Shown in pieces: positions 40,813 to 49,694 of a stretch of 64,000 nucleotides of DNA. Position 1 is the stretch's first letter. Every line of letters begins with the position of its first letter. The DNA is from Thermoplasmata archaeon. Its GTDB lineage: Archaea; Thermoplasmatota; Thermoplasmata; Lutacidiplasmatales; UBA184. The stretch is from positions 1 to 64,000 of the forward strand of contig JAKIVX010000007.1 in the NCBI GenBank assembly GCA_022750335.1, written 5' to 3'. Both the position numbers and the translations under genes were made by a program. Under the pieces are notes generated by a model. That model did not search any database and had not been told where the DNA came from. It saw only the letters and a program-made list of their open reading frames with translations.

Positions 40813-41483
40813 GCGTCGGCCGGTCCCACCCGGGCGCGGAGCGGGCCGGTCACGAACTCGAGCACGCCCCGGTCGAACGGCCGGCGGCAGACGTATCCGA
40901 CCACGCTCCGGACGGTCGGGATGGCATTCGCCACGGCCCCAGAGAGGGCGGCCCGGCGCAGCATCTCGATGTCGTTCTCCGCGTCGCCGATGGCCGCGTA
41001 GCCCGCCCGCGGGTCCCCGAGCAGACCCAGCGCCGTGCGGATGCCCGCGTGCTTGTCGAGGTCCGCCGGCACGACCATGAGCCGGTCGACGTTCGCCTCG
41101 ATCCGGACCGGCAACCCCGCCAGCGCGCGCCGCAGCGTGCGCCCTTGCGCCCGCGGGACGGACGCGACGACCCGCCCGAGTTCGGGCTGGAGGCTCGGGT
41201 GCGCCGCCAGGCGGCGTCGGACGGCCCGGGCCGTCCGGAGCCCCCGGACGCGCGGGGGCCGGCCGATCGGCGCCTCCACCACTGCCCCGTCCTCGGCCAC
41301 CCACCCATCCCACTCCCCGAACGGCCGGGCGAGACGCGCCAGGTCCTCGTACGGTCGTCCGGAGACGAGCAGCACCGGGAGCCCCCACGCGCGGACCTCC
41401 CGAAGGGCTCGGCGCGCGGCCTCGGTGGCCCGACCTCCTGGGCGGAGGATCGTGCGGTCGAGGTCGGTGACGAAGGCCCCCAC
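40809..41483 (-). CDS. HAD-superfamily (Cof/SPP-type) phosphatase
   Basis: About 224 residues. HAD motif I is VTDLDRTIL, motif II VLLVSGRPYEDL and motif III/IV GDAENDIEMLRRAALSGAVANA; a C2-type cap lies between. This is the group of sucrose-phosphate, mannosyl/glucosyl-3-phosphoglycerate and archaeal phosphoglycolate phosphatases. In this cluster it could dephosphorylate a compatible-solute phosphate (inference). The GTG at 41483 is placed 32 nt from TATA CCTAAAAT at 41512-41519. Confidence 0.83.
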   Translation of the reverse strand: MGAFVTDLDRTILRPGGRATEAARRALREVRAWGLPVLLVSGRPYEDLARLARPFGEWDGWVAEDGAVVEAPIGRPPRVRGLRTARAVRRRLAAHPSLQPELGRVVASVPRAQGRTLRRALAGLPVRIEANVDRLMVVPADLDKHAGIRTALGLLGDPRAGYAAIGDAENDIEMLRRAALSGAVANAIPTVRSVVGYVCRRPFDRGVLEFVTGPLRARVGPADA

Positions 41484-41511
41484 GCGGGAAGCGCCTTCCG
41501 GGGGCGGACGA

Positions 41512-41519
41512 ATTTTAGG
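41512..41519 (-). promoter_or_regulatory. TATA box of the HAD phosphatase gene
   Basis: CCTAAAAT on the minus strand, centred 32 nt from the GTG at 41483. Confidence 0.55.
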
Positions 41520-41632
41520 GGAGGAGGTAGTACCCGACGTCATACGGAGGGGGAATCACGTGGCCCGGCCTAGTTACGGGTTGCGCAGCAGCAGTAACCC
41601 GACGGAGAGCGCGACCGACGGGAGGGAGTCGA

Positions 41633-43534
41633 TTGACCGAGGACAATGAACCCGTGTCCAGGCAGCCGCCCGCCGCGCTGCCGCGAGAGGCGGCGGCGGG
41701 GCGGGGCCCGGCCCCCGACCGTGGGCCCGACCCCCGCGAGCCCGAACCGAGCATCTACGACTACGGGCTGATCGGGAACGAGAAGACCGGGGCGCTCATC
41801 TCGCGCTTCGGATCCGTCGACTGGGCCTGCCTCCCCCGGTTCGATAGTCCGAGCGTCTTCGGCCGACTCTTGGACCGCGACCGAGGGGGTTTCCACCAGG
41901 TCGCGCCGCGCGATCGGTACGTCTCGCACCAGCTGTACGTTCCGGGAACGAACCTCCTCACGACGTTCTTCGAGCTACGGCGGGGGATCAGCCTCATCCT
42001 GACCGACTTCATGCCGATGGGTCCGCCCGGCTCCTCCATGGGGGGCGACCCCCGGATCGTGCGTCGCCTGGTGGCGAAGGGGGGCCCGATCGACGTCACG
42101 GTCGAGGCGGTTCCGCGCTTCACGTATGGCGAATTCGTTCCCGACTGGTCGACGTCCGAGGGTACCGCCGCCGCCCGCCACGACGGGGACCGGGTGTCGT
42201 TCGCCGCGCCCTGGGCATGGACGACCGAGGGGGCGGGGGTGCGGGCGTCCGGACGCGTCGACCCCGGCACCCCCGCCTTCCTCCAAGTGCGCTGGGGCGA
42301 CCCTCCGCCGGCAGAACCGTCACCGGCCACGCTGCTCGCGGTGACGGACGCGTACTGGCGCGGCTGGGTCTCGCCGGTCGACGCGCCGCTGCGTCGGGTC
42401 GCCGCCCGGTGGCATCCCTGGGTCGAGCGCTCCGAACTGGTCCTCAAGCTGCTCTCCTACGCCGATTCGGGGGTGTTCGTCGCGGCCCCGACCACGTCCC
42501 TCCCCGAGTGGCCCGGCGGCCCGCGCAACTGGGACTACCGGTTTGTCTGGATCCGGGACGCCGCATTCACGGCCCAGGTATTCCTCCTGCTCGGTCATCT
42601 GAACGAGGCCCGCGCCTACGTCGGCTGGGCGCTCGACCGGGCCGCCGAGCTCCGCGACGGGGACGAACTTCGTACGGTCTACACGGTCGACGGGTTGCCT
42701 CCACCGGACGAGCGCGAGCTCTCCCACCTCGAGGGGTACCGCGGGTCGCGCCCGGTCCGTGTGGGGAACGCGGCCGCGGACCAACGCCAACTCGACATCT
42801 ACGGCGAGATCCTCGATTCCGCCACGCTCTTGGAGCCGGTGGACCCGGCGTTCGTGCGGGACCGGTGGCCGCTCATCGAGCGACTGGCCCAGCGCGCCGT
42901 CGACCTGTGGGCCCGGCCGGATAGCGGGATCTGGGAGTTCCGCACCCGGCCGGCGCAGTATGTCCACTCGAAGTTGATGTGCTGGGTCGCGCTCGACCGG
43001 GCGGTCCAGCTCGCGGAGGCGTTCGGGAAGACCGACCCGGTCGACCGGTGGCGGCGCGTGGCCGACGAGATCCGGGCGACCATCCTCTCGCGCGGGTACG
43101 ACGACTCCCTCGGCGCGTTCGTCCAGGCGTTCGACCGACCGGTCGTGGACGCGAGCGCCCTGCGGATCTCCCTAGACGGCCTGCTCCCGGCTAACGACCC
43201 CCGGGTCCTCAGCACCCTGGCCGCGGTCGAGCGGAGCCTCTGCCGCGGGGCGTTCGTCCAGCGGTACGCGAGCGACGACGGACTCGCCGGTCCCGAAGGC
43301 GCGTTCCTGCTGTGCTCCTTCTGGCGGGTCGAGTCCCTCGCGCGGAGCGGCCAGATGGATCGGGCGCTCGAGTATTGGCGAGCGCTCCTCGATGCGGCCG
43401 GTCCGCTGCTTCTCTTCTCGGAGCAGTTCGATCCGGTGGCCCAGCAGCCCCTCGGGAACTACCCTCAGGCGTTCACCCATATCGGGGTGCTCCGAGCGGC
43501 CTTCGCCCTGGGACTGATGTCGAGCGAGCGCTGA
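41633..43534 (+). CDS. GH15 glucoamylase / trehalase
   Basis: 633 residues. The N-terminal supersandwich domain starts YDYGLIGNEKTGALISRFGS. The (alpha/alpha)6 catalytic domain carries NWDYRFVWIRDAAF and the general-acid/base region around GIWEFR; a second Glu near LLFSEQFDP is the likely base. No signal peptide, so cytoplasmic. GH15 members of Thermoplasma have been characterised as trehalases, so together with the adjacent TreT-like gene a trehalose turnover role is plausible. A TTG start is assigned; the first 40 residues are disordered. Confidence 0.9.
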   Translation: MTEDNEPVSRQPPAALPREAAAGRGPAPDRGPDPREPEPSIYDYGLIGNEKTGALISRFGSVDWACLPRFDSPSVFGRLLDRDRGGFHQVAPRDRYVSHQLYVPGTNLLTTFFELRRGISLILTDFMPMGPPGSSMGGDPRIVRRLVAKGGPIDVTVEAVPRFTYGEFVPDWSTSEGTAAARHDGDRVSFAAPWAWTTEGAGVRASGRVDPGTPAFLQVRWGDPPPAEPSPATLLAVTDAYWRGWVSPVDAPLRRVAARWHPWVERSELVLKLLSYADSGVFVAAPTTSLPEWPGGPRNWDYRFVWIRDAAFTAQVFLLLGHLNEARAYVGWALDRAAELRDGDELRTVYTVDGLPPPDERELSHLEGYRGSRPVRVGNAAADQRQLDIYGEILDSATLLEPVDPAFVRDRWPLIERLAQRAVDLWARPDSGIWEFRTRPAQYVHSKLMCWVALDRAVQLAEAFGKTDPVDRWRRVADEIRATILSRGYDDSLGAFVQAFDRPVVDASALRISLDGLLPANDPRVLSTLAAVERSLCRGAFVQRYASDDGLAGPEGAFLLCSFWRVESLARSGQMDRALEYWRALLDAAGPLLLFSEQFDPVAQQPLGNYPQAFTHIGVLRAAFALGLMSSER

Positions 43535-43671
43535 GTCCGGCGCCCTTCCATTCGGCGCGGCGGACTCGGCACGGACTTCCGGGGCGGTGCCGCCCCAACC
43601 GTAGGGCCTGTCGCGCCCGGTACCTCCCACGTCCGGCCGTACGGAGTCTCGAACGATAGGTTTCAGGAGGG

Positions 43672-43756
43672 TGCGGGGAGAGGGACTTGAACCGCCGAAC
43701 CCCTACGGGACCAGACCCTGAATCTGGCGCCTTTGGCCAAACTTGGCAATCCCCGC
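43672..43756 (-). tRNA. tRNA-Leu(CAG), left copy, probably decaying
   Basis: An 85-nt class II tRNA with acceptor GCGGGGA/TCCCCGC, anticodon loop TTCAGGG (CAG) and a long variable arm. CCA is not encoded. Compared with the copy at 53661 it has GGCGG instead of GGGGG in the T-stem, creating a C·C mismatch, and TTCAAGT for TTCAAAT in the loop. TATA-like TCTTAATGG lies about 30 nt upstream on the minus strand. It marks the exact left edge of the 1.1-kb duplication. Confidence 0.88.
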
Positions 43757-43849
43757 GCGCGGCGGCGTGCGCCCGGACCATTAAGAGCCTGAGGCTCCGG
43801 GGCCCTGCGCCGACTGGACGATAAGTGCCCCCCCGGGATTGCGGGCACC

Positions 43850-44770
43850 ATGGTGGAGCGCTCGGAGACACCGTCGCAGGCGCTCCGCCGCGTGAACGCC
43901 CTGGAGCGACGCCTCGCGCCGCTCGACCGGGCCATCCTCGAGGTGGAGTGGCGGCAAGCGAGCGGTCGGGCGACGCGGGGCGCCGCGTCGTTGCAGCGCC
44001 GACGCCTCGCCCTGCTGGCGGAACCGGGCCTCGCACGGCGACTTCGGTCTGCGACGCGCGAGCTCGCCCGGCCGTCCCAGCGGCGACGCGCGGAGCTGTT
44101 GCTCCGGACGACGGTGGAGGTCCAGGTCGAACAAGGGCCGGAGATCGTGCGCCTCCGCGACCCGCTCGTACGCCGGATCTCCGCCTTCCATCCGAGATGG
44201 AAGGGTCGCCGGAGCAGCCGTGGCGCGCTCCGTCAGATTCAGCGATCGAACTCGGACCGCGTGCATCGGGAGTCTGCCTGGCGAGGCGAAGAGCCCCTCT
44301 TCCGACCGATGGAGTCCGCGTTGGGCAACTCGTCGCGCTCCGAAACTCCCGAGCCCGGGAGTTCGGGTTCCGGTCGTTTCCCGAGTACCGGCTCGCGACG
44401 GAGGGTTTGTCGGTCGCCCGGTTACGGGAGCTCATGGAGGCCGCGACCCGCTGGGTTCCGGACGAGATGGGCCGTGCGCGCGAGGAGTTCGAGGACGCCA
44501 CAGGCGAGCGCGGCTGGTACCCCTGGGACGCCCTCTACGCCCAGCAGCTCCGGGCGCCGATGCCCGAGACCTCGTTCCCGGGCCACGGCATGCTGCCGGC
44601 CGTCCTTCGCGGGGTCCGGGCGTGGGGGATTCCATCCTCCCTGCTCCGGTTCCGCGTCGACTACCACGACCTTCCTGCCGGCGGGATCTCGCTCGCACCA
44701 GACCCACCGCGCGACGTGCGGGTCGTCGTCCATCCCGAAGGGGGGTGGGAGCGGTACGGGATCCTGTTTC
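43850..44770 (+). pseudogene. Truncated, frameshifted gluzincin peptidase copy
   Basis: It starts with the same ATG context as the intact gene at 53838 and encodes the same ~160 N-terminal residues. A 1-nt deletion near 44323 (TTGGGCAACTCG against TTGGCGGGACTCG) shifts frame; the downstream coding continues in another frame (ALRNSRAREFGFRSFPEYR). Homology stops at ...YGILF, one residue before the catalytic HEVGH. No catalytic residues remain, so it cannot encode an active enzyme. The 466-aa ORF of the track fuses this remnant to the downstream C2H2 gene by chance. Confidence 0.88.
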
Positions 44771-45004
44771 GCGATCGCGCCGCGATCGGTGGACGGTCGC
44801 CGATGCGCCGCGGCATCCCTGGGCCGCCGGGGGGAAACCGATCGGTCGGCTTGCGGGCGCGTCCGGGGGCCGAATCTCGCGTCGGTTTGCCCCGAAGGTT
44901 GGGGGCGGCCGTACGCGGCCGTCGGATCGAGTAACCGACGGGTGACCCCCTCCACCCGGGGGTTATGTACGATGAAAACGAACCGTTCCTTCGAGGAGGG
45001 GAAG

Positions 45005-45250
45005 ATGGCAGAATTGTGTGCCCTGTGCCAAGCGGAGTTCGCCTCCCCGGCGGAACTGGTTGCGCACACCCACAAGGTCCATGGCGCGGATCGGCCCGCC
45101 GGCTCGGAAATACCCAACGCCCCTGAAGAGACCGGATCCTTCCGATGCGGACTGTGCGGCGCCGTGTTCTCGCGACCGTCCGAGTTGGCGAGGCACAACA
45201 TGGTCCCCCACTCTCCCGCCGGGCCGCCTGCGGAGCCGACGGCTGCCTGA
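45005..45250 (+). CDS. Small two-finger C2H2 zinc-finger protein
   Basis: 81 residues. Fingers CALCQAEFASPAELVAHTHKVH and CGLCGAVFSRPSELARHNMVPH, about 28 residues apart. It is a paralogue of the 31507 protein with the same spacing and HN..PH end. GAGGAGGGG ends 3 nt before the ATG and a TATA-like GTTATGTA lies at about 44962, so the gene is independent of the pseudogene frame that runs into it; an ATG at 44972 is possible but less likely. Confidence 0.82.
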   Translation: MAELCALCQAEFASPAELVAHTHKVHGADRPAGSEIPNAPEETGSFRCGLCGAVFSRPSELARHNMVPHSPAGPPAEPTAA

Positions 45251-45450
45251 GAGAGGGCTCCGTCGCTCGACCCCCGCGCGTGCTGCGCGGGACCCGTCCT
45301 TCGTTCGACCGGCAGACGAAACAGGGCGGACCCGGGGAATGCGGGTCGTCCTCGCCTTGGCGCGTCCCGCGGCGAGGGTTCGAACGCGACAACGGTGAGG
45401 GACGGCCGGAGCTCGGACCTTCGCCGGTCGCACCCGGGGAACTCCCCCGG

Positions 45451-45669
45451 TCAAAGGAGGGCCATTCCGCCAAATGCGAAGAGGTACAGGCCCACGGCGA
45501 TGGCCACCACCCCAACGACCACGAGGACCCAATGAACCAACGCTGCGGCGATCAGCGCCACTACTCCGCCGACCAGGAGGAGGAGGGCGAGGGAATAACC
45601 GTAGGGAGCGCCATCGGACGGACGAGGGCCGCGCCCTACATCACGGGTAAGTTCCCGATTCGTTACCAC
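45451..45669 (-). CDS. Small two-helix membrane protein
   Basis: 72 residues from a GTG. A 25-residue polar N-terminus is followed by two hydrophobic helices (SLALLLLVGGVVALIAAAL and VLVVVGVVAIAVGLYLFAF). There is no recognised family; similar in size and composition to the mini membrane proteins at 33053 and 33378. It is divergent from the cyclase gene. Confidence 0.5.
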   Translation of the reverse strand: MVTNRELTRDVGRGPRPSDGAPYGYSLALLLLVGGVVALIAAALVHWVLVVVGVVAIAVGLYLFAFGGMALL

Positions 45670-45748
45670 CTATCCCTAGTCGGGTCCGCCGAGGACTTCC
45701 CGGGGTCCGCGCGGAGCGTTTATCTCAATGCTCGTGAGTTCCGAGTCC

Positions 45749-47713
45749 GTGACGCAATCCCGGCGGCGTCTTGCCGCCATCATGTTCACCGACATGGTCG
45801 GCTACTCCGCCCTCGCCCAGGCGGACGAGGCGTCGGCGCTGGCACTGCTCGACCGGCACAACCGGCTGCTACGGCCCGTCTTCGCCCGATTCCACGGACG
45901 GGAAGTGAAGACCGTCGGCGACGCCTTCCTGATCGAGTTCGACAGCGCGCTCGACGCGACGCAGTGCGCGCTCGAGGTCCAGCGCTCCCTCTACGACTTC
46001 AACCTCGCGGCCCCGCCGGCGGCGAGGATCCAGGTCCGCATCGGGATCCACGTGGGGGACGTCGTTCCGTCGGGCAACGACGTGCTGGGGGACGCGGTGA
46101 ACATCGCCTCGCGCATCGAGCCGTTGGCCGACCCGGGCGGGATCTGTCTCACGCAACAGGTCTACGACCAGGTCGAGAACAAGGTCGCCGTTCCGATGGT
46201 GAAGATGCCGGCCGTTGCTCTCAAGAACATCCGGCTCCCGATGAACGTGTACCGGGTCATCGGACCATGGGAGGCGCCGGCGCCGGAGGTCCGGGTCACG
46301 CGCCTCCGGAGCGGCCACCACCTCGCCGTCCTCCCGATGGCCAACATCAGTCCGGACCCGAACGACGGGTACTTCGCGGACGGCCTCACCGAGGAGTTGA
46401 TCGCCGTCCTCTCCCAGGTGCGCGACCTGAGCGTCATCGCTCGTACGTCGGTGACCCCGTACAAGGCGACGTCGAAATCCGTGGCCCAGGTCGGGGCCGA
46501 GTTGGGCGTCGATACCGTGCTCGAGGGGAGCGTGCGGAAGGCGGGGAACCGGATCCGGATCACGCTGCAGCTCATCGACGTCGCGACGCAGGGGCACATC
46601 TGGGCGAACAGCTACAACCGGGAGCTGGACGACGTATTCGCGGTCCAGACCGACGTCGCGGAGCGGACGGCGGAGGCGCTCCGACTTGAGCTGTCGAAGG
46701 CGGAACAGGCCAACGTCACCCGGCGTCCCACCGCCAACGCCGCCGCCTACGACCAGTACCTGCGGGGCCTCGTGGCTACGAATAACGTCACGGCGCTCCG
46801 GCTCGAGGAGGCCGTCCGCGCGTTCGAGCGGGCGACGACCTTGGACCCGACGTTCGCCGAGGCGTACGCCGCCTGGGCCAACGTCTACGTCATGGCGGCG
46901 GGGGACTTTGTATCGATGCCGAAGGTGATGCCCCGCGCCCGGGAGCTCGCCGACCGGGCGCTCGCGCTCGACCCCGAATCGTCCGACGCGCACTCGGCGC
47001 TCGCCAACATTGCCTTCCAGTTCGACCACGACTGGGCCCTCGCCGAACGGGAATTCGAGCGAGCGATCGCCCTCAACCCGAGCAACCTCATGGCCCACCG
47101 GTTCTTCGGTCTCATGCTGGTCGCGCTCGAGCGGTTCGAGGAGGCTCGGGAGGTCATCCAGCGCACTATTCGACTCGACCCCGGCGGAAACCATCAGATG
47201 ATGCTCGCCTGGGCCGAACTCGACGTCGGCCACATCGAGGTCGCGATCGAGATGATCGAACAGCTCCCGCACCGCAATTCCGCGGACGTGCACCACCGAA
47301 TCTTCCTCGGCCTCGCGTATCTCGCCGCTGGGCGACGGGCGGATGCACTCCGGGAGGCCTCGACTCCGATCGGGGACGCGGACGACGATCTCCGATTCGA
47401 CCACGCGCTGCTGAACGCCCTGCTCGGCCGCCCCTCGGGGGCCCGCGCGGTCGCGGAAGAGGTGGAACGCGGTGCCTGGAAGACCTACTTGTCCGGGACG
47501 CACCTCGCCATGGCGTACTCGGTCCTCGGAGAGAAGGACCGGGCGCTCGCGCTCCTCGAAAAGGACTTTCGGGACGGCGAACGGGTGCTGTGGCTATGGT
47601 ACCGGGGCCTCTTCTTCGACCCCATCCGGGACGACCCGCGTTTCCTCGCGCTCCTCCGGCAGTACGGCCTGCCGACTCACGGCGTGAACCGGATAACCCC
47701 GCGGACGGACTGA
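45749..47713 (+). CDS. Class III adenylate/guanylate cyclase with TolB-like and TPR regions
   Basis: About 654 residues. The class III cyclase domain (about 5-165) has both metal-binding Asp residues (AAIMFTDMVGYSALA; KTVGDAFLIEF) and the DAVNIASRIEP segment. It is followed by a FlgO/TolB_N-like domain (LAVLPMANISPDPNDGYFAD) and at least five TPR-like repeats to about 600. This layout is common in bacteria (e.g. CyaA-like integrator proteins) and rarer in archaea. The GTG at 45749 is about 27 nt from GTTTATC; the ATG at 45728 is the alternative. The absence of TM segments points to a cytosolic integrator making cAMP. Confidence 0.88.
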   Translation: MTQSRRRLAAIMFTDMVGYSALAQADEASALALLDRHNRLLRPVFARFHGREVKTVGDAFLIEFDSALDATQCALEVQRSLYDFNLAAPPAARIQVRIGIHVGDVVPSGNDVLGDAVNIASRIEPLADPGGICLTQQVYDQVENKVAVPMVKMPAVALKNIRLPMNVYRVIGPWEAPAPEVRVTRLRSGHHLAVLPMANISPDPNDGYFADGLTEELIAVLSQVRDLSVIARTSVTPYKATSKSVAQVGAELGVDTVLEGSVRKAGNRIRITLQLIDVATQGHIWANSYNRELDDVFAVQTDVAERTAEALRLELSKAEQANVTRRPTANAAAYDQYLRGLVATNNVTALRLEEAVRAFERATTLDPTFAEAYAAWANVYVMAAGDFVSMPKVMPRARELADRALALDPESSDAHSALANIAFQFDHDWALAEREFERAIALNPSNLMAHRFFGLMLVALERFEEAREVIQRTIRLDPGGNHQMMLAWAELDVGHIEVAIEMIEQLPHRNSADVHHRIFLGLAYLAAGRRADALREASTPIGDADDDLRFDHALLNALLGRPSGARAVAEEVERGAWKTYLSGTHLAMAYSVLGEKDRALALLEKDFRDGERVLWLWYRGLFFDPIRDDPRFLALLRQYGLPTHGVNRITPRTD

Positions 47714-47745
47714 GGGGGACCTCGGTCGCCCGCCCGGCCCATCGG

Positions 47746-48198
47746 TCACCAGTCGTACGGCGACCGAAGGTCGTGCCCGTTCTCGAGGACGGACTTGAGG
47801 TTCATCTGGAAGTAGGTCCACCCGCGGATAGCCCCGTCGTAGAGGTCGACCCAGGCCCCGTGCTTCCGGAATCCGGAGTGGGTGAAGGTGAGAACGCTCC
47901 CACCCTCCCGGGGTTCGACCGACAGGCGCAGCGTGGTCCGGGGGAGCCGCTCATGGCCGGGCCACTGCCACGTGAGGGTGAGGCGTTTTCCGCGAACGAA
48001 TTCGAGCACCGTTCCGGTGTGGGTCGGACCGTCCTCCCAGCTGAACGCATACGTGCCGCCCTTGCGCGGGGTGAGGGACGCTCGGTCCATGAACCATCGC
48101 GTCATGAGCTCGGGTTCGGTGATCGCCCGGAACACCTGCTTCGTCGAGGCATGGATGAAGATCGGGCTCCGGATCGTTCGGGTCGTCCGTGGGGCCAT
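47746..48198 (-). CDS. SRPBCC/AHSA1-domain protein
   Basis: About 150 residues, START-like helix-grip fold: SPIFIHASTKQVFRAITEPE, MTRWFMDRASLTPRKGGTYA and the C-terminal helix VDLYDGAIRGWTYFQMNLKS. Related proteins bind hydrophobic ligands or assist Hsp90 (Aha1 C-terminal type). The ATG at 48198 is about 27 nt from a GTTAACC TATA-like box near 48224. No partner is obvious. Confidence 0.83.
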   Translation of the reverse strand: MAPRTTRTIRSPIFIHASTKQVFRAITEPELMTRWFMDRASLTPRKGGTYAFSWEDGPTHTGTVLEFVRGKRLTLTWQWPGHERLPRTTLRLSVEPREGGSVLTFTHSGFRKHGAWVDLYDGAIRGWTYFQMNLKSVLENGHDLRSPYDW

Positions 48199-48568
48199 GC
48201 CGGGCCGACTCACTTCGGGCGGTTAACGCCCCGGGGAACCCTGGGGCGACCGTCCGGGCCGCTTGGTTACCGACGCACCCAGATTCCGGAGAAAGTCCCG
48301 GAAGTCGAGACTCCGCGACCGAGGCCACGGCGTGCCGGACGGAGGCTCGTGGAACTCCCGGGAGCTGGGAGAGGCCACCGGGCCGGGAGGTGCGGTCACC
48401 CACCGGGAAGTTGGCGCACGCGACCCGGTCATCGACGCAGCCGCCCTGCACCGGGGATGGAGGAAGTTTCCTGCCGGGCCCGATCTCGGTCCGCGTCGAC
48501 CGGCGCCCTCGAGGGCCCGTTCTCGAGGATGGGCTGTTTCGCGGGACCGGGGTGGGCCCCCGTACCCC
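48199..48568. other. 370-bp region with no clear gene
   Basis: It lies between the SRPBCC start and the thioesterase stop. All ORFs across it are Pro/Arg/Gly-rich shadow frames. The only feature I see is the TATA-like GTTAACC at about 48221-48228 for the SRPBCC gene. Confidence 0.45.
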
Positions 48569-49042
48569 CTAGTCCCGACGGGTGCTGCTCCGGGAGGGGA
48601 TCTCGTGGAAGCGTTCGCCGCGCCGCATCTCGCGTTGCACGGCATCCACCTCCGGGGGTGGCGCGCGCGGTCGCCGTTGCTCGAGATCGAACCAAACGCC
48701 CTCGGACGTGACCTCGGCGGCCACCTCGCCCGCCGCCGTGCGGAAGGTGTTGCTCAGCTGGAAGCGGAGCCCATCCCCGGACACGCCCACGAGCTCGAGA
48801 TCCACCGTGAACTCGTCCAGGAGGCGCAGCTCCTTGCGGTAGACGAGCTCGTCCCGCACGATCACTGGCCCGAAGTGCTCCGCGGCGAACCGGGCGACCG
48901 ATAGTCCGTGCAGCGCGAAGAACCGAACGCGTGTATCGGACGCTCGGTCGAGGAACGCCGTATTCCCCATGTGCCCATTCCCGTCGATGTCCCCCCAACC
49001 GACCCGGAACGACTGTTCGAATCGAGGGGTTTCCGTGACCAT
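48569..49042 (-). CDS. Acyl-CoA thioesterase, 4HBT family
   Basis: 157 residues, hotdog fold. VGWGDIDGNGHMGNTAFLDR carries the catalytic Asp and the His of the family. The body is full-length and the last 30 residues are Pro/Arg-rich. It differs from the 1515 thioesterase in its motif (GDIDGNGHMGN rather than HDVDVLNHLNH), so the two are distinct clades rather than a recent duplicate. Confidence 0.85.
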   Translation of the reverse strand: MVTETPRFEQSFRVGWGDIDGNGHMGNTAFLDRASDTRVRFFALHGLSVARFAAEHFGPVIVRDELVYRKELRLLDEFTVDLELVGVSGDGLRFQLSNTFRTAAGEVAAEVTSEGVWFDLEQRRPRAPPPEVDAVQREMRRGERFHEIPSRSSTRRD

Positions 49043-49123
49043 CTCCTCCGAATCCTCCCGGGCTTGCCCGCACTCCGCCGTACGGTTACTGCCCAGTCGG
49101 TGGTTCGAGAAGAGGCTTCCGAA

Positions 49124-49579
49124 CTAGAGAGACCGGACCGTGAACTGCACTTCGCAGTTTGCCCAGGCGACCGGGTCGCTCCACGGGTCCGCCGAGTAGA
49201 CCTCGCGGATCCCCGTGACCGACCCGATCTTTCCCTCCCGTCGCTGCGATCGAGTCCAATCGTTCAGTCCGTGGTAGACTACACTCGACGAGACCTGGTC
49301 CGGGTCGAAGACGACGCGCGCGACGAGGGTCGCGGGCAGCATCTTCAGGCGAACCCGTCCTTCAGCTCGTGCGCTCCCCCGGAACTCGAGGCACGCCTCC
49401 CACCGATGGTGGTCACGCTCGACAAAAATCCACCGACCGGTGGAGAGTCGCTGGTGCTTCGCCCACCGGGTCAGCTCCCCGAATTCGGTCCGCAGATTGT
49501 CCTCCCGCCAAGGCCCCACCCGCACGATGCACGCCACCCGAACGCTCGGCGCGCGCTGGAGACGGAACTCGACGACCAT
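49124..49579 (-). CDS. GyrI-like small-molecule-binding protein
   Basis: 151 residues resembling the GyrI-like/AraC effector-binding domain (SBMAC fold): RVGPWREDNLRTEFGELTRW, RWIFVERDHHRWEACLEF and a C-terminal WANCEVQFTVR strand, with the acidic binding-pocket residue probably in WEACLEF. It is a stand-alone effector-binding domain, divergent from the Bat-type regulator and possibly sharing its promoter region. Confidence 0.6.
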   Translation of the reverse strand: MVVEFRLQRAPSVRVACIVRVGPWREDNLRTEFGELTRWAKHQRLSTGRWIFVERDHHRWEACLEFRGSARAEGRVRLKMLPATLVARVVFDPDQVSSSVVYHGLNDWTRSQRREGKIGSVTGIREVYSADPWSDPVAWANCEVQFTVRSL

Positions 49580-49663
49580 CCTTTCGGCTCCGGCAGGGAT
49601 GCTCCGGAGCCTCCCAGAGCCGGCACGGGGGATAGCGTACGGGCCGCCCGGGGGCGGGTCGAG

Positions 49664-49671
49664 CTAAATTA
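49664..49671 (+). promoter_or_regulatory. TATA box of the Bat-type regulator gene
   Basis: CTAAATTA, centred 27-28 nt upstream of the ATG at 49695; leaderless spacing. The same AT-rich block can read as TAATTTAG on the minus strand for the divergent gene. Confidence 0.6.
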
Positions 49672-49694
49672 CCTCCTCGAGGGATGTCGACGAG

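Larger units (their letters stand above)
43672..44770. repeat. Left copy of 1.1-kb direct repeat
   Basis: It matches 53661-54759 at very high identity by eye, from the discriminator base of tRNA-Leu to the codon before the peptidase HExxH motif. Net length is nearly unchanged by small indels (offset 9988-9989). Sequence to the left and right of both copies is unrelated. Confidence 0.9.

Noticed and set aside
39219-41573. 784-aa plus-strand ORF
   Set aside because: Shadow of the glycosyltransferase, MscS and antisense HAD genes.
43850-45250. 466-aa ORF as a single gene
   Set aside because: It is a frameshifted peptidase remnant joined by chance to a separate C2H2 gene with its own TATA box and ribosome-binding site.
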